From an uncultured Treponema sp. (GTDB taxonomy: Bacteria; Spirochaetota; Spirochaetia; Treponematales; Treponemataceae): 33,502 bases of DNA. Positions within the stretch are counted from its first letter, which is position 1. Every line of letters starts with the position of its first letter. Positions 15,116-23,447 of the stretch are shown here, one piece after another. Location of the stretch: the NCBI GenBank assembly GCA_946061765.1, contig CAMGTC010000004.1, positions 1 to 33,502 of the forward strand, written 5' to 3'. Both the position numbers and the translations under genes were made by a program. Under the pieces are notes generated by a model. The model worked only from the letters and a program-made list of their open reading frames with translations, was not told the DNA's origin and made no database searches.

Positions 15116-16270
15116 ATGAAAACTATAAAATCAACCCCTCCAATGGGCTGGAATTCCTGGAATACTTTTGGATTTTATATTAACGAAGATTTAATCAAAT
15201 CTACAGCTGATTTTTTTGTAGAAAGCGGTTTAAAAGATGCTGGTTATGAATATATTGTAATAGACGATTGCTGGAGCGAAAAAGAAAGAGATCAAAATGG
15301 ACGCTTAGTCCCAGATCATGAAAAATTTCCAGGTGGAATGAAGGCTCTGTCCGATTATGTTCATTCAAAAGGTTTAAAATTTGGAATCTACTCTTGTGCA
15401 GGAACTCACACTTGTGCAGGCTACCCAGGTAGTTTTGAGCATGAATTTATTGATGCCCAGACTTTTGCAGAATGGGGTGTTGATTATTTAAAATACGATT
15501 TTTGTTACAAACCTGTAAGTGCAAACGGACCTCTTTTGTATAAAAGAATGGGAATGGCCTTAAGAAATTGTGGTCGCGAAATTATGTTTTCTGCCTGTAA
15601 CTGGGGAAATGATGATGTTGTAAAATGGATTCGCGAAAGTGGAGCAAATCTTTTCCGTTCTACAGGGGATATTCAGGATAACTGGAATTCAATTCTTGGA
15701 ATTGTAAAAAGTCAGTTGGGTAGAGAATGTTACGGGGCTCCATATTGTCATAATGATATGGATATGCTGGTAGTTGGAATGCACGGAAACTCTGATAATA
15801 AAGAAGTTTTAGGAAATGTGGTTGGTGGTTGTAACGATACAGAATATCAGACTCATTTTGCACTCTGGGCTATTATGAATTCTCCACTTATGATTGGTTG
15901 TGATGTAAGAAAAATGTCTGCCAAGGCAAAAGAAATATTAACCAATAAAGATGTAATTGCCATTAATCAGGATGAAGAATGTAGAGGGCCTTATGTGGTT
16001 CGTCAGTTTAACAGTCCTGAACAGGTATTTGCTCTGGTTCGCCCATTAAGTAATGGGGACTACGCTATTGGAATGTTTAACTTTCTGGATAAAAGCTGGG
16101 AAATGTCTTTACAGTTTTATGATATGGGGCTTACATATTCTTCTGGTTATTCTTTTGAAATTTATGATTGTTATGACCATAAAACTCTTGGAAAATTTAA
16201 CGAAAGACTTTCTGTTAGACTTGAAAGTCATGAAAGTAAGATTTTCAGAGCAAAATTAGTAAAACGTTAA
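15116..16270 (+). CDS. GH27 alpha-galactosidase, cytoplasmic
   Basis: A 384-residue glycoside hydrolase of family 27 that should release terminal alpha-galactose from sugars such as melibiose or raffinose-type oligosaccharides. The protein starts with the family signature TPPMGWNSWNTFG at 7-19. The nucleophile is Asp128 in YLKYDFC and the acid/base is Asp185 in RSTGDIQDNW. DDCW at 50-53 and CHNDMDML further on are also typical. A C-terminal beta domain covers about 290-384. There is no signal peptide, so it acts on imported oligosaccharides. The ATG follows an AAGGAAGGAG site by 9 nt and a long hairpin-rich leader, which suggests post-transcriptional control. A small zinc-ribbon gene follows after 3 nt. 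Confidence 0.93.
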   Translation: MKTIKSTPPMGWNSWNTFGFYINEDLIKSTADFFVESGLKDAGYEYIVIDDCWSEKERDQNGRLVPDHEKFPGGMKALSDYVHSKGLKFGIYSCAGTHTCAGYPGSFEHEFIDAQTFAEWGVDYLKYDFCYKPVSANGPLLYKRMGMALRNCGREIMFSACNWGNDDVVKWIRESGANLFRSTGDIQDNWNSILGIVKSQLGRECYGAPYCHNDMDMLVVGMHGNSDNKEVLGNVVGGCNDTEYQTHFALWAIMNSPLMIGCDVRKMSAKAKEILTNKDVIAINQDEECRGPYVVRQFNSPEQVFALVRPLSNGDYAIGMFNFLDKSWEMSLQFYDMGLTYSSGYSFEIYDCYDHKTLGKFNERLSVRLESHESKIFRAKLVKR

Positions 16271-16273
16271 AAT

Positions 16274-16474
16274 ATGAATTACACGACTTGTAAAGAATGT
16301 AATGCACCTCTTTACGCAGATGACATGGCAATTTATATGAAACTAGTACGTAGGGACGCCAATGAATTTTTGTGTATAGATTGCCTTGCCAAATTTTTTG
16401 GATGCAGCCGGGCTGATATAGAAAAACTAATAAAATATTACCGGGAAAATGGTAACTGTGGTTTGTTCCGCTAA
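16274..16474 (+). CDS. Small zinc-ribbon protein of unknown function
   Basis: A 66-residue protein with two CxxC pairs (CKEC at 6-9 and CIDC at 34-37) that should bind one zinc. A charged helical segment at about 44-60 (RADIEKLIKYYRENGNC) follows. I recognise the general type, small CxxC proteins of gut bacteria with LCxDCLA in the second half, but no assigned function. It starts 3 nt after the alpha-galactosidase stop, so the two are surely co-transcribed. A role as a regulator or protein-binding accessory is possible, but nothing in the sequence decides it. Conservation of the paired cysteines argues that it is real. Confidence 0.72.
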   Translation: MNYTTCKECNAPLYADDMAIYMKLVRRDANEFLCIDCLAKFFGCSRADIEKLIKYYRENGNCGLFR

Positions 16475-16802
16475 TTAGCCGGGCCTTATGAGCTGTTCCA
16501 TAAAAAGTTAGAAGGGTGGGGAGTTTTTCTCTACTTAAAAACAAATCTAAAGATGAATCCAGATAAAGGGCAGGGCTTCTCTAACTGGTAAATGGTATTG
16601 ACTCTTTATCATATAGTGAACGTTTAAAGGAGCTGTCCCAAAAGTACAGGGCAGCCCCGAATTAAAATTCGAAATTCGAACTATATACAATCATAAAATA
16701 TCATTTTATAATTACAAAATCGGAGCGTTTAATTAGTTTCGGTTTTATCAGCCTCTTTTGTATTCCATAAAAACTTATTGTAAAAAAATAGGTGATTTTA
16801 AA
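16475..16802. other. Intergenic region with small hairpins
   Basis: No gene or RNA gene is visible. It holds an imperfect G/C hairpin at 16629-16658 (GGAGCTGTCCC with AGGGCAGCCCC), a direct repeat of TTCGAA near 16667-16680, and an ATAAAAT/ATTTTAT hairpin near 16693-16709. No stem is followed by a clear T-run and I could not choose a convincing promoter for the gene at 16803. Confidence 0.5.
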
Positions 16803-18692
16803 ATGAAAAAAAAATTACTAGCTGTTTTTTATCTATTTGGGTTTTTTGGCTCACTTTCTGCTTTAGACTTTTCTTTAAGGTTAACACCAACTTTAATGTT
16901 CCCAAGTCACGAATATCTTGATAAAGAATTTGGTTCAACTTTTCAGGCAGATTTTAATATTTTTAATTTGGTAACATTAGGTTTAGATGGAGCTTTTCTT
17001 ACAGTTACTCCTGAAGGACTTTCTTCCGGCATAAATTTTGCAAGTTTAGGAGCAGGTTTAGGTCTTTTTTATACTCCTGTTTCCAGACTTTATCTTGGTG
17101 CAGGTTTAGCAGGTGGTTTGTACACTCTTAGCTACGAAATCGATTCTACACCTTATAGTTTTACCGATTTATATGGCAGGGCTTATGGAGAGTTAGGATT
17201 TAGAATTAATCCAAATCTTACGGTTTATGGTAATGGAGGTTATGTCTGTTACTTTATTAAAGACAGTCAGCCTTTAAACAAAGGACCTTTTGCAGGTATT
17301 GGTTTAAAAATATCTTTTACTCTTGGGAAAAAATCTTCTGGAGGTCTTACAGCCACTCTTGAACAGGATTCAGTTATTTATCCGCTTTTTCAGCAGGTTT
17401 ATGGTCAAAGTCCAATTGGAACAATCCACATTACAAATGCTGAATCTGCAGAAGTAAGAAATGTTAAAGTTTATTTTAGAGCCGGAAAGTATACTTCAAG
17501 TGCTAAGGAATCTGCCTCTATTCCTCTTCTTCAAAAATTAAAAACAAACACAGTTTCTCTTTATGCAGATTTTTCTTCAGAACTTTTAAAATTCAACGAA
17601 GACGGTAAACTTTCTGGTGAAATTGTTATGGAATATGAAATTCTTGGCAAAAAGAAAGTAGCTGTTCAAAACGTAACACTTTCGGTAAGTAATAGAAATG
17701 CTTTTATCTGGGGTAATAACGAGGCTCTTGCAGCTTTTATTTCTTCTAATACTCCTGAAATTCTTGAATATGCAAAATATGTTTCTGGAATTGCAAGAAA
17801 TAAACTTTACACAGGTATGAATCGTAATGTTCAGTTTGCAGCCGCTCTTATGGAATCTTTAAGAGCTACAGGAATTTCTTATTCTAACGATACAATTACT
17901 CCATATTCTACATATCATCTTTCTACAGAAGTCGATTCTGTTCAGTATCCTTTACAGACCATGAATTATCTGGGAGGAGATTATGATGATTTGGGTATTC
18001 TTCTAGCTTCTTGTCTTGAATCTGTTGGCGTAGAAACAGCTTTTATGCCAGTAGAAAATGATTTTATTGTCTTTGTTTCTGCTAACCTTAAAGCAAAAAA
18101 TGTGGCTAACCATTTTGCAGATTTAAAGGGCCTTATTTATGATGAAGAGGATTCTTCTTCAAATGTTTATTTCCCACTTTCTATGGCTCATTTTAATGAA
18201 GGTTTTGCAAAAAGTCGTCAGGCTGGGGAAGAAGTTGTAAAGGCTTGTAAAGAAAATGAAGCTGCTTCTTATGATTTTATTACAACTCATGATGCCTGGA
18301 CAATTTATCCTTCTGCAGTTTATACAGGTTCTGGAGTTTCTTTTGAAAAACCAAGTCAGGCCGAAGTAGAAAGACTTACTGATTTAGCAGTAAAAGATTA
18401 TATTGCTACAGATCTTGAACCAGTAATTAAAAATGCTAAAGAATCTGGAGATGCTAATAAAATCGGAATGGCTTTAGTAAGAAGTGGAAAGTACAGCGAG
18501 GCTAAAGTAGAATTTTATAAAGCTATAGCAGCTGGCTCTGTTTCTGCTATGAACAATCTTGCAAACCTTTTATTGATGGAAAAAGATTATGATGGTGCAA
18601 CTGCCATGTTCAAAAAAGCATTGCAGAAAGATCCTGAAAATAAGATTGCATTAAAAGGTCTTGAATCTACTAAAGAAAAACTTGAAGAATAG
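16803..18692 (+). CDS. Secreted beta-barrel protein with degenerate transglutaminase-like domain and TPR tail
   Basis: I start at the ATG at 16803 (629 residues), because only this start places the signal peptide (MKKKLLAVFY...SLSA-LD) at the N-terminus; the longer frame from 16758 adds an implausible lead. Residues about 21-177 look like an outer-membrane beta-barrel domain, with alternating Gly/aromatic strands. Residues about 185-295 are a beta-rich linker domain. Residues about 305-430 match the transglutaminase-like region of the next gene, but the catalytic Cys is Tyr394 (GGDYDD) and the His is Asp420, so it is probably inactive. TPR-like helices fill about 550-625. It is 14 nt upstream of its paralogue and likely in one operon with it. 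Function is unknown; an envelope scaffold is the best guess. Confidence 0.8.
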   Translation: MKKKLLAVFYLFGFFGSLSALDFSLRLTPTLMFPSHEYLDKEFGSTFQADFNIFNLVTLGLDGAFLTVTPEGLSSGINFASLGAGLGLFYTPVSRLYLGAGLAGGLYTLSYEIDSTPYSFTDLYGRAYGELGFRINPNLTVYGNGGYVCYFIKDSQPLNKGPFAGIGLKISFTLGKKSSGGLTATLEQDSVIYPLFQQVYGQSPIGTIHITNAESAEVRNVKVYFRAGKYTSSAKESASIPLLQKLKTNTVSLYADFSSELLKFNEDGKLSGEIVMEYEILGKKKVAVQNVTLSVSNRNAFIWGNNEALAAFISSNTPEILEYAKYVSGIARNKLYTGMNRNVQFAAALMESLRATGISYSNDTITPYSTYHLSTEVDSVQYPLQTMNYLGGDYDDLGILLASCLESVGVETAFMPVENDFIVFVSANLKAKNVANHFADLKGLIYDEEDSSSNVYFPLSMAHFNEGFAKSRQAGEEVVKACKENEAASYDFITTHDAWTIYPSAVYTGSGVSFEKPSQAEVERLTDLAVKDYIATDLEPVIKNAKESGDANKIGMALVRSGKYSEAKVEFYKAIAAGSVSAMNNLANLLLMEKDYDGATAMFKKALQKDPENKIALKGLESTKEKLEE

Positions 18693-18706
18693 GGGACTTT
18701 TGCTTT

Positions 18707-20293
18707 ATGAAAAGATTTTTAATAGTCCTTGCTTCTTTATTTTTTCTCTCAAGTTCAATATTTACTACAGAGATTCAGATTAGGGCTTTTCCTGGTTTTT
18801 TTATTCCTCTTAATTCAAGTTTTTCCTATGCCTTAGGACAAACTTTTAGTTTGGATTTAATACCAATTACTGTTCACGAAAGAGATGATATTTATTTTTC
18901 AACACAGGGCAGTTTTTCTTTTCTTAATGGAAGCGGTCTTTCTATTCCTTATTACGAAGGTGGACTTGCTATGGGCTATAACTATAGAATTATTGACCGT
19001 CTAAGTTTAAGTGCCGAAGCCTTTGCTAATTTTTATATGGTTCCAGATGTAGTAGTGGGCGAAAATTCATATGATGGTTTGAGTGGTCTGTCTTTTGGTG
19101 GCCGTTTAGCTGCAAATTATTACCTTTCACCAGATTTTGTTTTATCTTTTTGCTGCGGCTATAAAAACTATTTATATAAACCAGAACCATTTTTACAGAC
19201 TATAGAAGCAGGAATTGGAATTACATACAACTTTAGTAAGGGTATTTTTGGGGCCACAAATGTAGAACTAAGTGATTATGAAACTCAGTCCCTTTTCCCA
19301 ATTTTTTATTCCCGCTACGATGATCATGAATTTGGTTCCGTTTCGTTTATAAATGAAGAAAAAAACGATATCACTGATGTTGTAATTACTCTATTTATTG
19401 AATCTTACATGAGTAATCCTGTAACTATTGCAAAATATGATTTAATAAAAAGAGGTCAGTCATTTTCTGCAGAGTTCAAGGCTTTCTTAAATGAAAATAT
19501 TCTTGATTTATTACAGACCCAGCTTGCAACTGCAAAAATCCAGGTTTCTTACCGTTCTTTGGGTAAAGAAATGACTTTTGTACAAAATGTAGATTTACAG
19601 ACTCTTCCTCGAAATTCAATGACTTGGGAAGATGACCGCAGAGCTGCTGCTTTTGTTTCTGGTCGTGATGCTTCAGCTCAACTCTTTGCCCGCCAGATTG
19701 AAGCAATTATTAGAAATCAGCTGGATCCAAATATTCCAGTTAATATTCAATATGCCGCTGCTGTTTTTGCTGCAATCAAGACTTTTGGTGTTAATTATGT
19801 AGTAGATCCATCTTCTGCATTTACAGATAACGTTGGTACAAACACTGTGGACTTCCTTCAGTTTCCATACCAGACTCTTCTTTACCATGGAGGAGACTGT
19901 GATGATCTTTCAATTTTGAATTGTTCACTTTTACAGGCTATGGGTATTGAAACTGCCTTTATTACTGTTCCAGGTCATATTTATATGGCTTTTGATTCTG
20001 GTGTTTCTCCTGATCAGGCAGGAAAAATCAACAGGGGTAGAACTATAGTTTATGAAGACAAAGTTTGGATTCCTGTGGAGATTACAGTTATGCAGGATAC
20101 TTTTGCCCTTGCTCTTCAGATTGGTTATAAAGAGTGGATAAAATATCAAGATCAGGCAGCTCTTGTTCCAATTTCCAAAGCATGGGAAGAATATTCTCCA
20201 GTATCAGTTCCAGAATCTGATGCAGGTATAAAAATGCCAGAAAAATCTGAAATTATTAAGGAATTTAAGGCTGCTTTAAAGGCTGTCAGATAA
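18707..20293 (+). CDS. Secreted beta-barrel protein with transglutaminase-like domain
   Basis: This 528-residue paralogue of the preceding protein has a signal peptide (about 1-20), a barrel-like domain (about 22-176), a beta-rich middle domain (about 185-300) and a transglutaminase-like domain (about 310-465). Here the candidate active site is intact. Cys398 lies in HGGDCDDL and His424 in VPGHIYMAF, and Glu458 in WIPVEIT stands where Asp is usual. Such cysteine domains hydrolyse or crosslink amide bonds. With an outer-membrane-like barrel, the substrate would be in the periplasm or at the cell surface. It lacks the TPR tail of its partner. The pairing of an intact and a degenerate copy suggests a catalytic/structural pair, by inference. 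Confidence 0.8.
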   Translation: MKRFLIVLASLFFLSSSIFTTEIQIRAFPGFFIPLNSSFSYALGQTFSLDLIPITVHERDDIYFSTQGSFSFLNGSGLSIPYYEGGLAMGYNYRIIDRLSLSAEAFANFYMVPDVVVGENSYDGLSGLSFGGRLAANYYLSPDFVLSFCCGYKNYLYKPEPFLQTIEAGIGITYNFSKGIFGATNVELSDYETQSLFPIFYSRYDDHEFGSVSFINEEKNDITDVVITLFIESYMSNPVTIAKYDLIKRGQSFSAEFKAFLNENILDLLQTQLATAKIQVSYRSLGKEMTFVQNVDLQTLPRNSMTWEDDRRAAAFVSGRDASAQLFARQIEAIIRNQLDPNIPVNIQYAAAVFAAIKTFGVNYVVDPSSAFTDNVGTNTVDFLQFPYQTLLYHGGDCDDLSILNCSLLQAMGIETAFITVPGHIYMAFDSGVSPDQAGKINRGRTIVYEDKVWIPVEITVMQDTFALALQIGYKEWIKYQDQAALVPISKAWEEYSPVSVPESDAGIKMPEKSEIIKEFKAALKAVR

Positions 20294-20338
20294 ATTATAT
20301 TTTTGTGTTTAGGGACAGATTTTACCATGTTTTTCCTT

Positions 20339-20352
20339 TATAGAAATCTATA
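20339..20352. promoter_or_regulatory. Perfect palindrome upstream of the channel gene
   Basis: TATAGAAATCTATA is a perfect 6-2-6 inverted repeat 24 nt before the channel start codon, in an A-rich stretch. It could be an operator or part of a -10 region. In short AT-rich DNA this can also arise by chance. Confidence 0.25.
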
Positions 20353-20376
20353 AAAAAAAATGCTATATTTGGAGTT

Positions 20377-21546
20377 ATGAAAAACAAAAAGTCGGTAAAG
20401 TGGAAACACTTTAAACAAAATCTGATTTATACTTTAAAGAATCCTTTTACTTATGTCTGGATTCTGGTATTTATCATCATTGCTTTGGCTACGGTCGAAG
20501 TCTTCAGAACCGAAATTCATACTGAAAGTGGAATTGAAACCTTCTTCGATTCTGTCTGGTTCACTCTTGTTACAATCTTTGCTGGTTATTTTGATTATTG
20601 TGTAAAGTCCGCAGGTGGTCGTATGGCTGCACTGGTACTTTTGATTTTTGGAATGGTTCTGCTTAGTGTTATTACAGGTAAGATTGCATCTGTTTTTATG
20701 AACATGCAAATGAAAAAAGATAAAGGATTAAAAAGGTTAAAGAATATGAAAGGTCATTTTTTATTATGTGGTTGGAGACCTGGTTTTGAAAAAATTCTGG
20801 AAAGTGTACTTAATTCAAATCCAGATATTACTCCTGATATGGTTGTTTTGGTAAATGAAGCTCCTTCTGAGCAGATTGAACATATTCGTTCAAATACACG
20901 CTTTAAAGAAATTAATTATGTTGCCGGAGATTTTTCTGATGAAGCAACTTTAAAAAGAGCTCACATTGAAGATGCAGAAAGGGCTCTGGTAATTTCTGAC
21001 CGTTCAAAAGAATATTCTGACCTTGAAATAGATTCCCGAACTGTACTTTCTGTTTTGACTATGACAGGAATTAATCCAAGTCTTTATATAGCAGCCGAAC
21101 TTATTGAATCAAAATTCCAAAAACATCTGGAAATGGCTCATTGTGATGAAATTCTTCTTACTCAGGATTATGAACATTCTTTACTTGCAACAGCTTCTTC
21201 TGGAATGGGATATTCAAATGTAATCCGAGCTTTAATTGGAGATGATGCCGAAACAGGAATTATTATTCAGGACATTCCTGCTGCTTTCCGTGGTAAAACT
21301 CTTAGTGAGTATAAAAACTCTATCAAAAAAGAATGCGGAATATTTATTGGTCTTTTATTGAACACAGGAAATTTTCATGAAAGAAGAAAGGATGCTTTGC
21401 GGGAAGCTCAAAAAAATCCTGATATCAAAAAGGTTGTAAGTAATCTTAAGAAAGTTAAAACTCTTAAGAGTAATGAAGTTCTTCTTACTCCAGAAGATGA
21501 TTTTATTATCCAGCCAAATACAAAGGCAATTTTTGTTAAAGGTTAA
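20377..21546 (+). CDS. Two-TM ion channel with RCK (TrkA-N) domain
   Basis: A 389-residue protein. TM helices at about 26-42 and 84-104 flank a pore loop at 55-75, and a cytoplasmic RCK domain follows from about 125. The RCK start GHFLLCGWRPGFEKIL resembles the MthK-type HVVICGW nucleotide-fold strand. A second half from about 250 contains LLTQDYEHSLLATASSGMG, also as in RCK channels. The family conducts potassium and is gated by ligands on the RCK ring. The selectivity filter reads TIFAGYFDY at 66-74 where TVGYGD is normal, so the ion is uncertain. GGAG precedes the ATG. The next two genes, a cNMP-binding protein and a permease, follow at 18 and 8 nt. Confidence 0.87.
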   Translation: MKNKKSVKWKHFKQNLIYTLKNPFTYVWILVFIIIALATVEVFRTEIHTESGIETFFDSVWFTLVTIFAGYFDYCVKSAGGRMAALVLLIFGMVLLSVITGKIASVFMNMQMKKDKGLKRLKNMKGHFLLCGWRPGFEKILESVLNSNPDITPDMVVLVNEAPSEQIEHIRSNTRFKEINYVAGDFSDEATLKRAHIEDAERALVISDRSKEYSDLEIDSRTVLSVLTMTGINPSLYIAAELIESKFQKHLEMAHCDEILLTQDYEHSLLATASSGMGYSNVIRALIGDDAETGIIIQDIPAAFRGKTLSEYKNSIKKECGIFIGLLLNTGNFHERRKDALREAQKNPDIKKVVSNLKKVKTLKSNEVLLTPEDDFIIQPNTKAIFVKG

Positions 21547-21564
21547 TTTTTATAGGAAGAAAAA

Positions 21565-22080
21565 ATGGACGATTTTGATAAAGTATTACCTAAATTAATT
21601 AATATTGAATTATTTTCTGATTTTTCTGCTGATAATCAAAGGGATAGGGAGATTCTTAAGAAAGTTTATGATAGTATGAATCTCCAGTCTTATAAAAAAG
21701 GTGATGTAATCATCAAAGAAAATGATTTTGGTGATTTATTCTACATTTTATATTCTGGCTCAGTACAAGTTTTAAGAGACACACCTGCAGGAGACCAGAT
21801 TGCTCTTGCTAATCTTAACAGTGATATGGATATATTTTTTGGAGAAACTGCATTAATCAGTGATGATCCAAGATCTGCAACTGTTAAGGCATTATCTGAT
21901 GTAACTTGTATTACACTTTCGGGCAAAAAATTTATTGAAGTTTGCGACAAAGAACCTTTGCTAGGCTACAGAGTAATTTTGCACCTGGCTAAAAAGATGT
22001 CTCAAACTATCAGAAATACAAATAGTGACAAGGCTGCTTTATACGAAGCCTTGTTTAACGAAATAGAAGAAGGGGTATAA
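21565..22080 (+). CDS. Stand-alone cyclic-nucleotide-binding domain protein
   Basis: A 171-residue protein made almost only of one cNMP-binding beta-roll (about 12-150). The phosphate-binding cassette reads FFGETALISDDPRSATVKA, with the key Glu and Arg both present, so binding of cAMP, cGMP or a related nucleotide is expected. The YKKGDVIIKENDFGDLFYIL strand pair is also typical. There is no helix-turn-helix, so it is not a Crp-type transcription factor, and no kinase or channel domain is attached. It lies between the RCK channel and the permease. The likely role is to bring nucleotide control to one of them in trans, by context only. An AGGAAG site precedes the ATG. Confidence 0.87.
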   Translation: MDDFDKVLPKLINIELFSDFSADNQRDREILKKVYDSMNLQSYKKGDVIIKENDFGDLFYILYSGSVQVLRDTPAGDQIALANLNSDMDIFFGETALISDDPRSATVKALSDVTCITLSGKKFIEVCDKEPLLGYRVILHLAKKMSQTIRNTNSDKAALYEALFNEIEEGV

Positions 22081-22088
22081 TTATTTTT

Positions 22089-23429
22089 ATGGATTTCATA
22101 AAATGGATTGTTATTGGGATTGCTGTCTTGATGTACTGTTTTGTAATCGCTTTTCAAAATAAAAAAGTATGGTTTACAAGCATTGCAGCTCTTTTAGTTA
22201 TCATTTTAGGAATGATTTTACCTGGTAGTATTTTTCCACTGCCAGAAACATTTACACTTAATCAACATTTTTATGCTTTATCTCATTCACTTTTTGAGAT
22301 TATCAACTGGAATGTAATTTTAATTTATTTAGGAAGCATGACTATTGCAGCTCTTTTTATTTATTCAAAAGTTCCTGCAAGAATTGCTGATAGTATAGTT
22401 AATTCAAGTAAAAATACAGGTCTTGCTATAATTGCAATTTTGGCAATGACGGGTATTATTTCTATATTTGTAGAAAATGTTGCTACCGTTTTGGTAATGG
22501 CTCCAATTGCCCTTGCCTTGTGTAAAAAAATTAAAATTAATCCTACTTATTTTATGATTGGTTTAGCTGTTATGAGTAATCTTGAAGGAACTGCTACTCT
22601 TGTAGGGGATCCTCCAAGTATGATTTTTGCTTCTTATTCAGGCTATAATTTTAATGACTTCTTCTTTCACAAGGGAAAAATGTCCATTTTCTTTATTATT
22701 CAGGCTGGACTTTTAGTTGGTTGTGTGTATTTTTATTTTCTTTTTGCAAAAAACGGAAAAGCAAAAGTTGAAGTTGATAAAACTGATGTAATTTCCTGGT
22801 TCCCATTTGTACTTTTATTGGTAATGGTTTTTGGACTGGCTGGAATTTCTTTTATTCCAAGCGACTTTCCTTATATGAGTGGTTTATTTGTAATTACTTT
22901 AGGAATTATTGGACTATTGTGGTATAGATTCATTCAGAAAAAAGAAGTATCTGAAATTGTTACTCTTGTAAAAGAACTCGATTGGGAAACAATTTTCTTC
23001 CTGCTGGGAATATTTGTTGTTGTTGGAGGAATTCAGGAAGTTGGATTACTTGATGATTTTGCTCATTTCCTTGCAGGCATCTGTGGTGATTCAAAATTAC
23101 TAGGTTTTATAATTATTCTTATTGTTTCTATAATAATTTCTGGTTTTGTTGATAATGTTCCTTACATTATTGCTATGCTTCCAGTTGCTGGCGGAATGGC
23201 TCAAACTATGAATGTTAATCAGGAAATTTTCTTGTTTGCACTTTTAATTGGAAGTTGTCTTGGTGGAAATCTTACTCCTTTTGGTGCAAGTGCAAATGTT
23301 GTAAGTATGGGAATTGTAAAAAACGAAGGATATCCAATGAAATTCTCTGGCTGGCTAAAAGTTGCCCTGCCATTTACAATTATTACTACAGGTACAGCCG
23401 CTCTTGTTTTGTGGCTTTTGTGGGCTTAA
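22089..23429 (+). CDS. ArsB/NhaD-like ion permease (IT superfamily)
   Basis: A 446-residue inner-membrane protein with about twelve hydrophobic helices and the inverted-repeat signatures of the ion transporter superfamily. VENVATVLVMAPIALALC and GTATLVGDPPSMIFASYSG lie in the first half. FVDNVPYIIAMLPV and GSCLGGNLTPFGASANVVS lie in the second. These match the ArsB / P-protein / NhaD branch more than citrate transporters, so sodium-proton antiport or another anion or cation exchange is likely; arsenite export is possible but no ars genes are near. It starts 8 nt after the cNMP-binding gene and forms a cassette with it and the RCK channel. Confidence 0.85.
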   Translation: MDFIKWIVIGIAVLMYCFVIAFQNKKVWFTSIAALLVIILGMILPGSIFPLPETFTLNQHFYALSHSLFEIINWNVILIYLGSMTIAALFIYSKVPARIADSIVNSSKNTGLAIIAILAMTGIISIFVENVATVLVMAPIALALCKKIKINPTYFMIGLAVMSNLEGTATLVGDPPSMIFASYSGYNFNDFFFHKGKMSIFFIIQAGLLVGCVYFYFLFAKNGKAKVEVDKTDVISWFPFVLLLVMVFGLAGISFIPSDFPYMSGLFVITLGIIGLLWYRFIQKKEVSEIVTLVKELDWETIFFLLGIFVVVGGIQEVGLLDDFAHFLAGICGDSKLLGFIIILIVSIIISGFVDNVPYIIAMLPVAGGMAQTMNVNQEIFLFALLIGSCLGGNLTPFGASANVVSMGIVKNEGYPMKFSGWLKVALPFTIITTGTAALVLWLLWA

Positions 23430-23447
23430 TAAATTAGGAGATAATCT

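Noticed and set aside
14971-15183. 70-residue plus-strand ORF overlapping the alpha-galactosidase start
   Set aside because: It is built from the hairpin leader and an out-of-frame part of the real gene.
20301-20330. Further GGGGACAGACCCC repeat near AGGGACAGATTTTACC
   Set aside because: Only GGGACAGA is shared and the CCCC arm is missing, so I do not count it.
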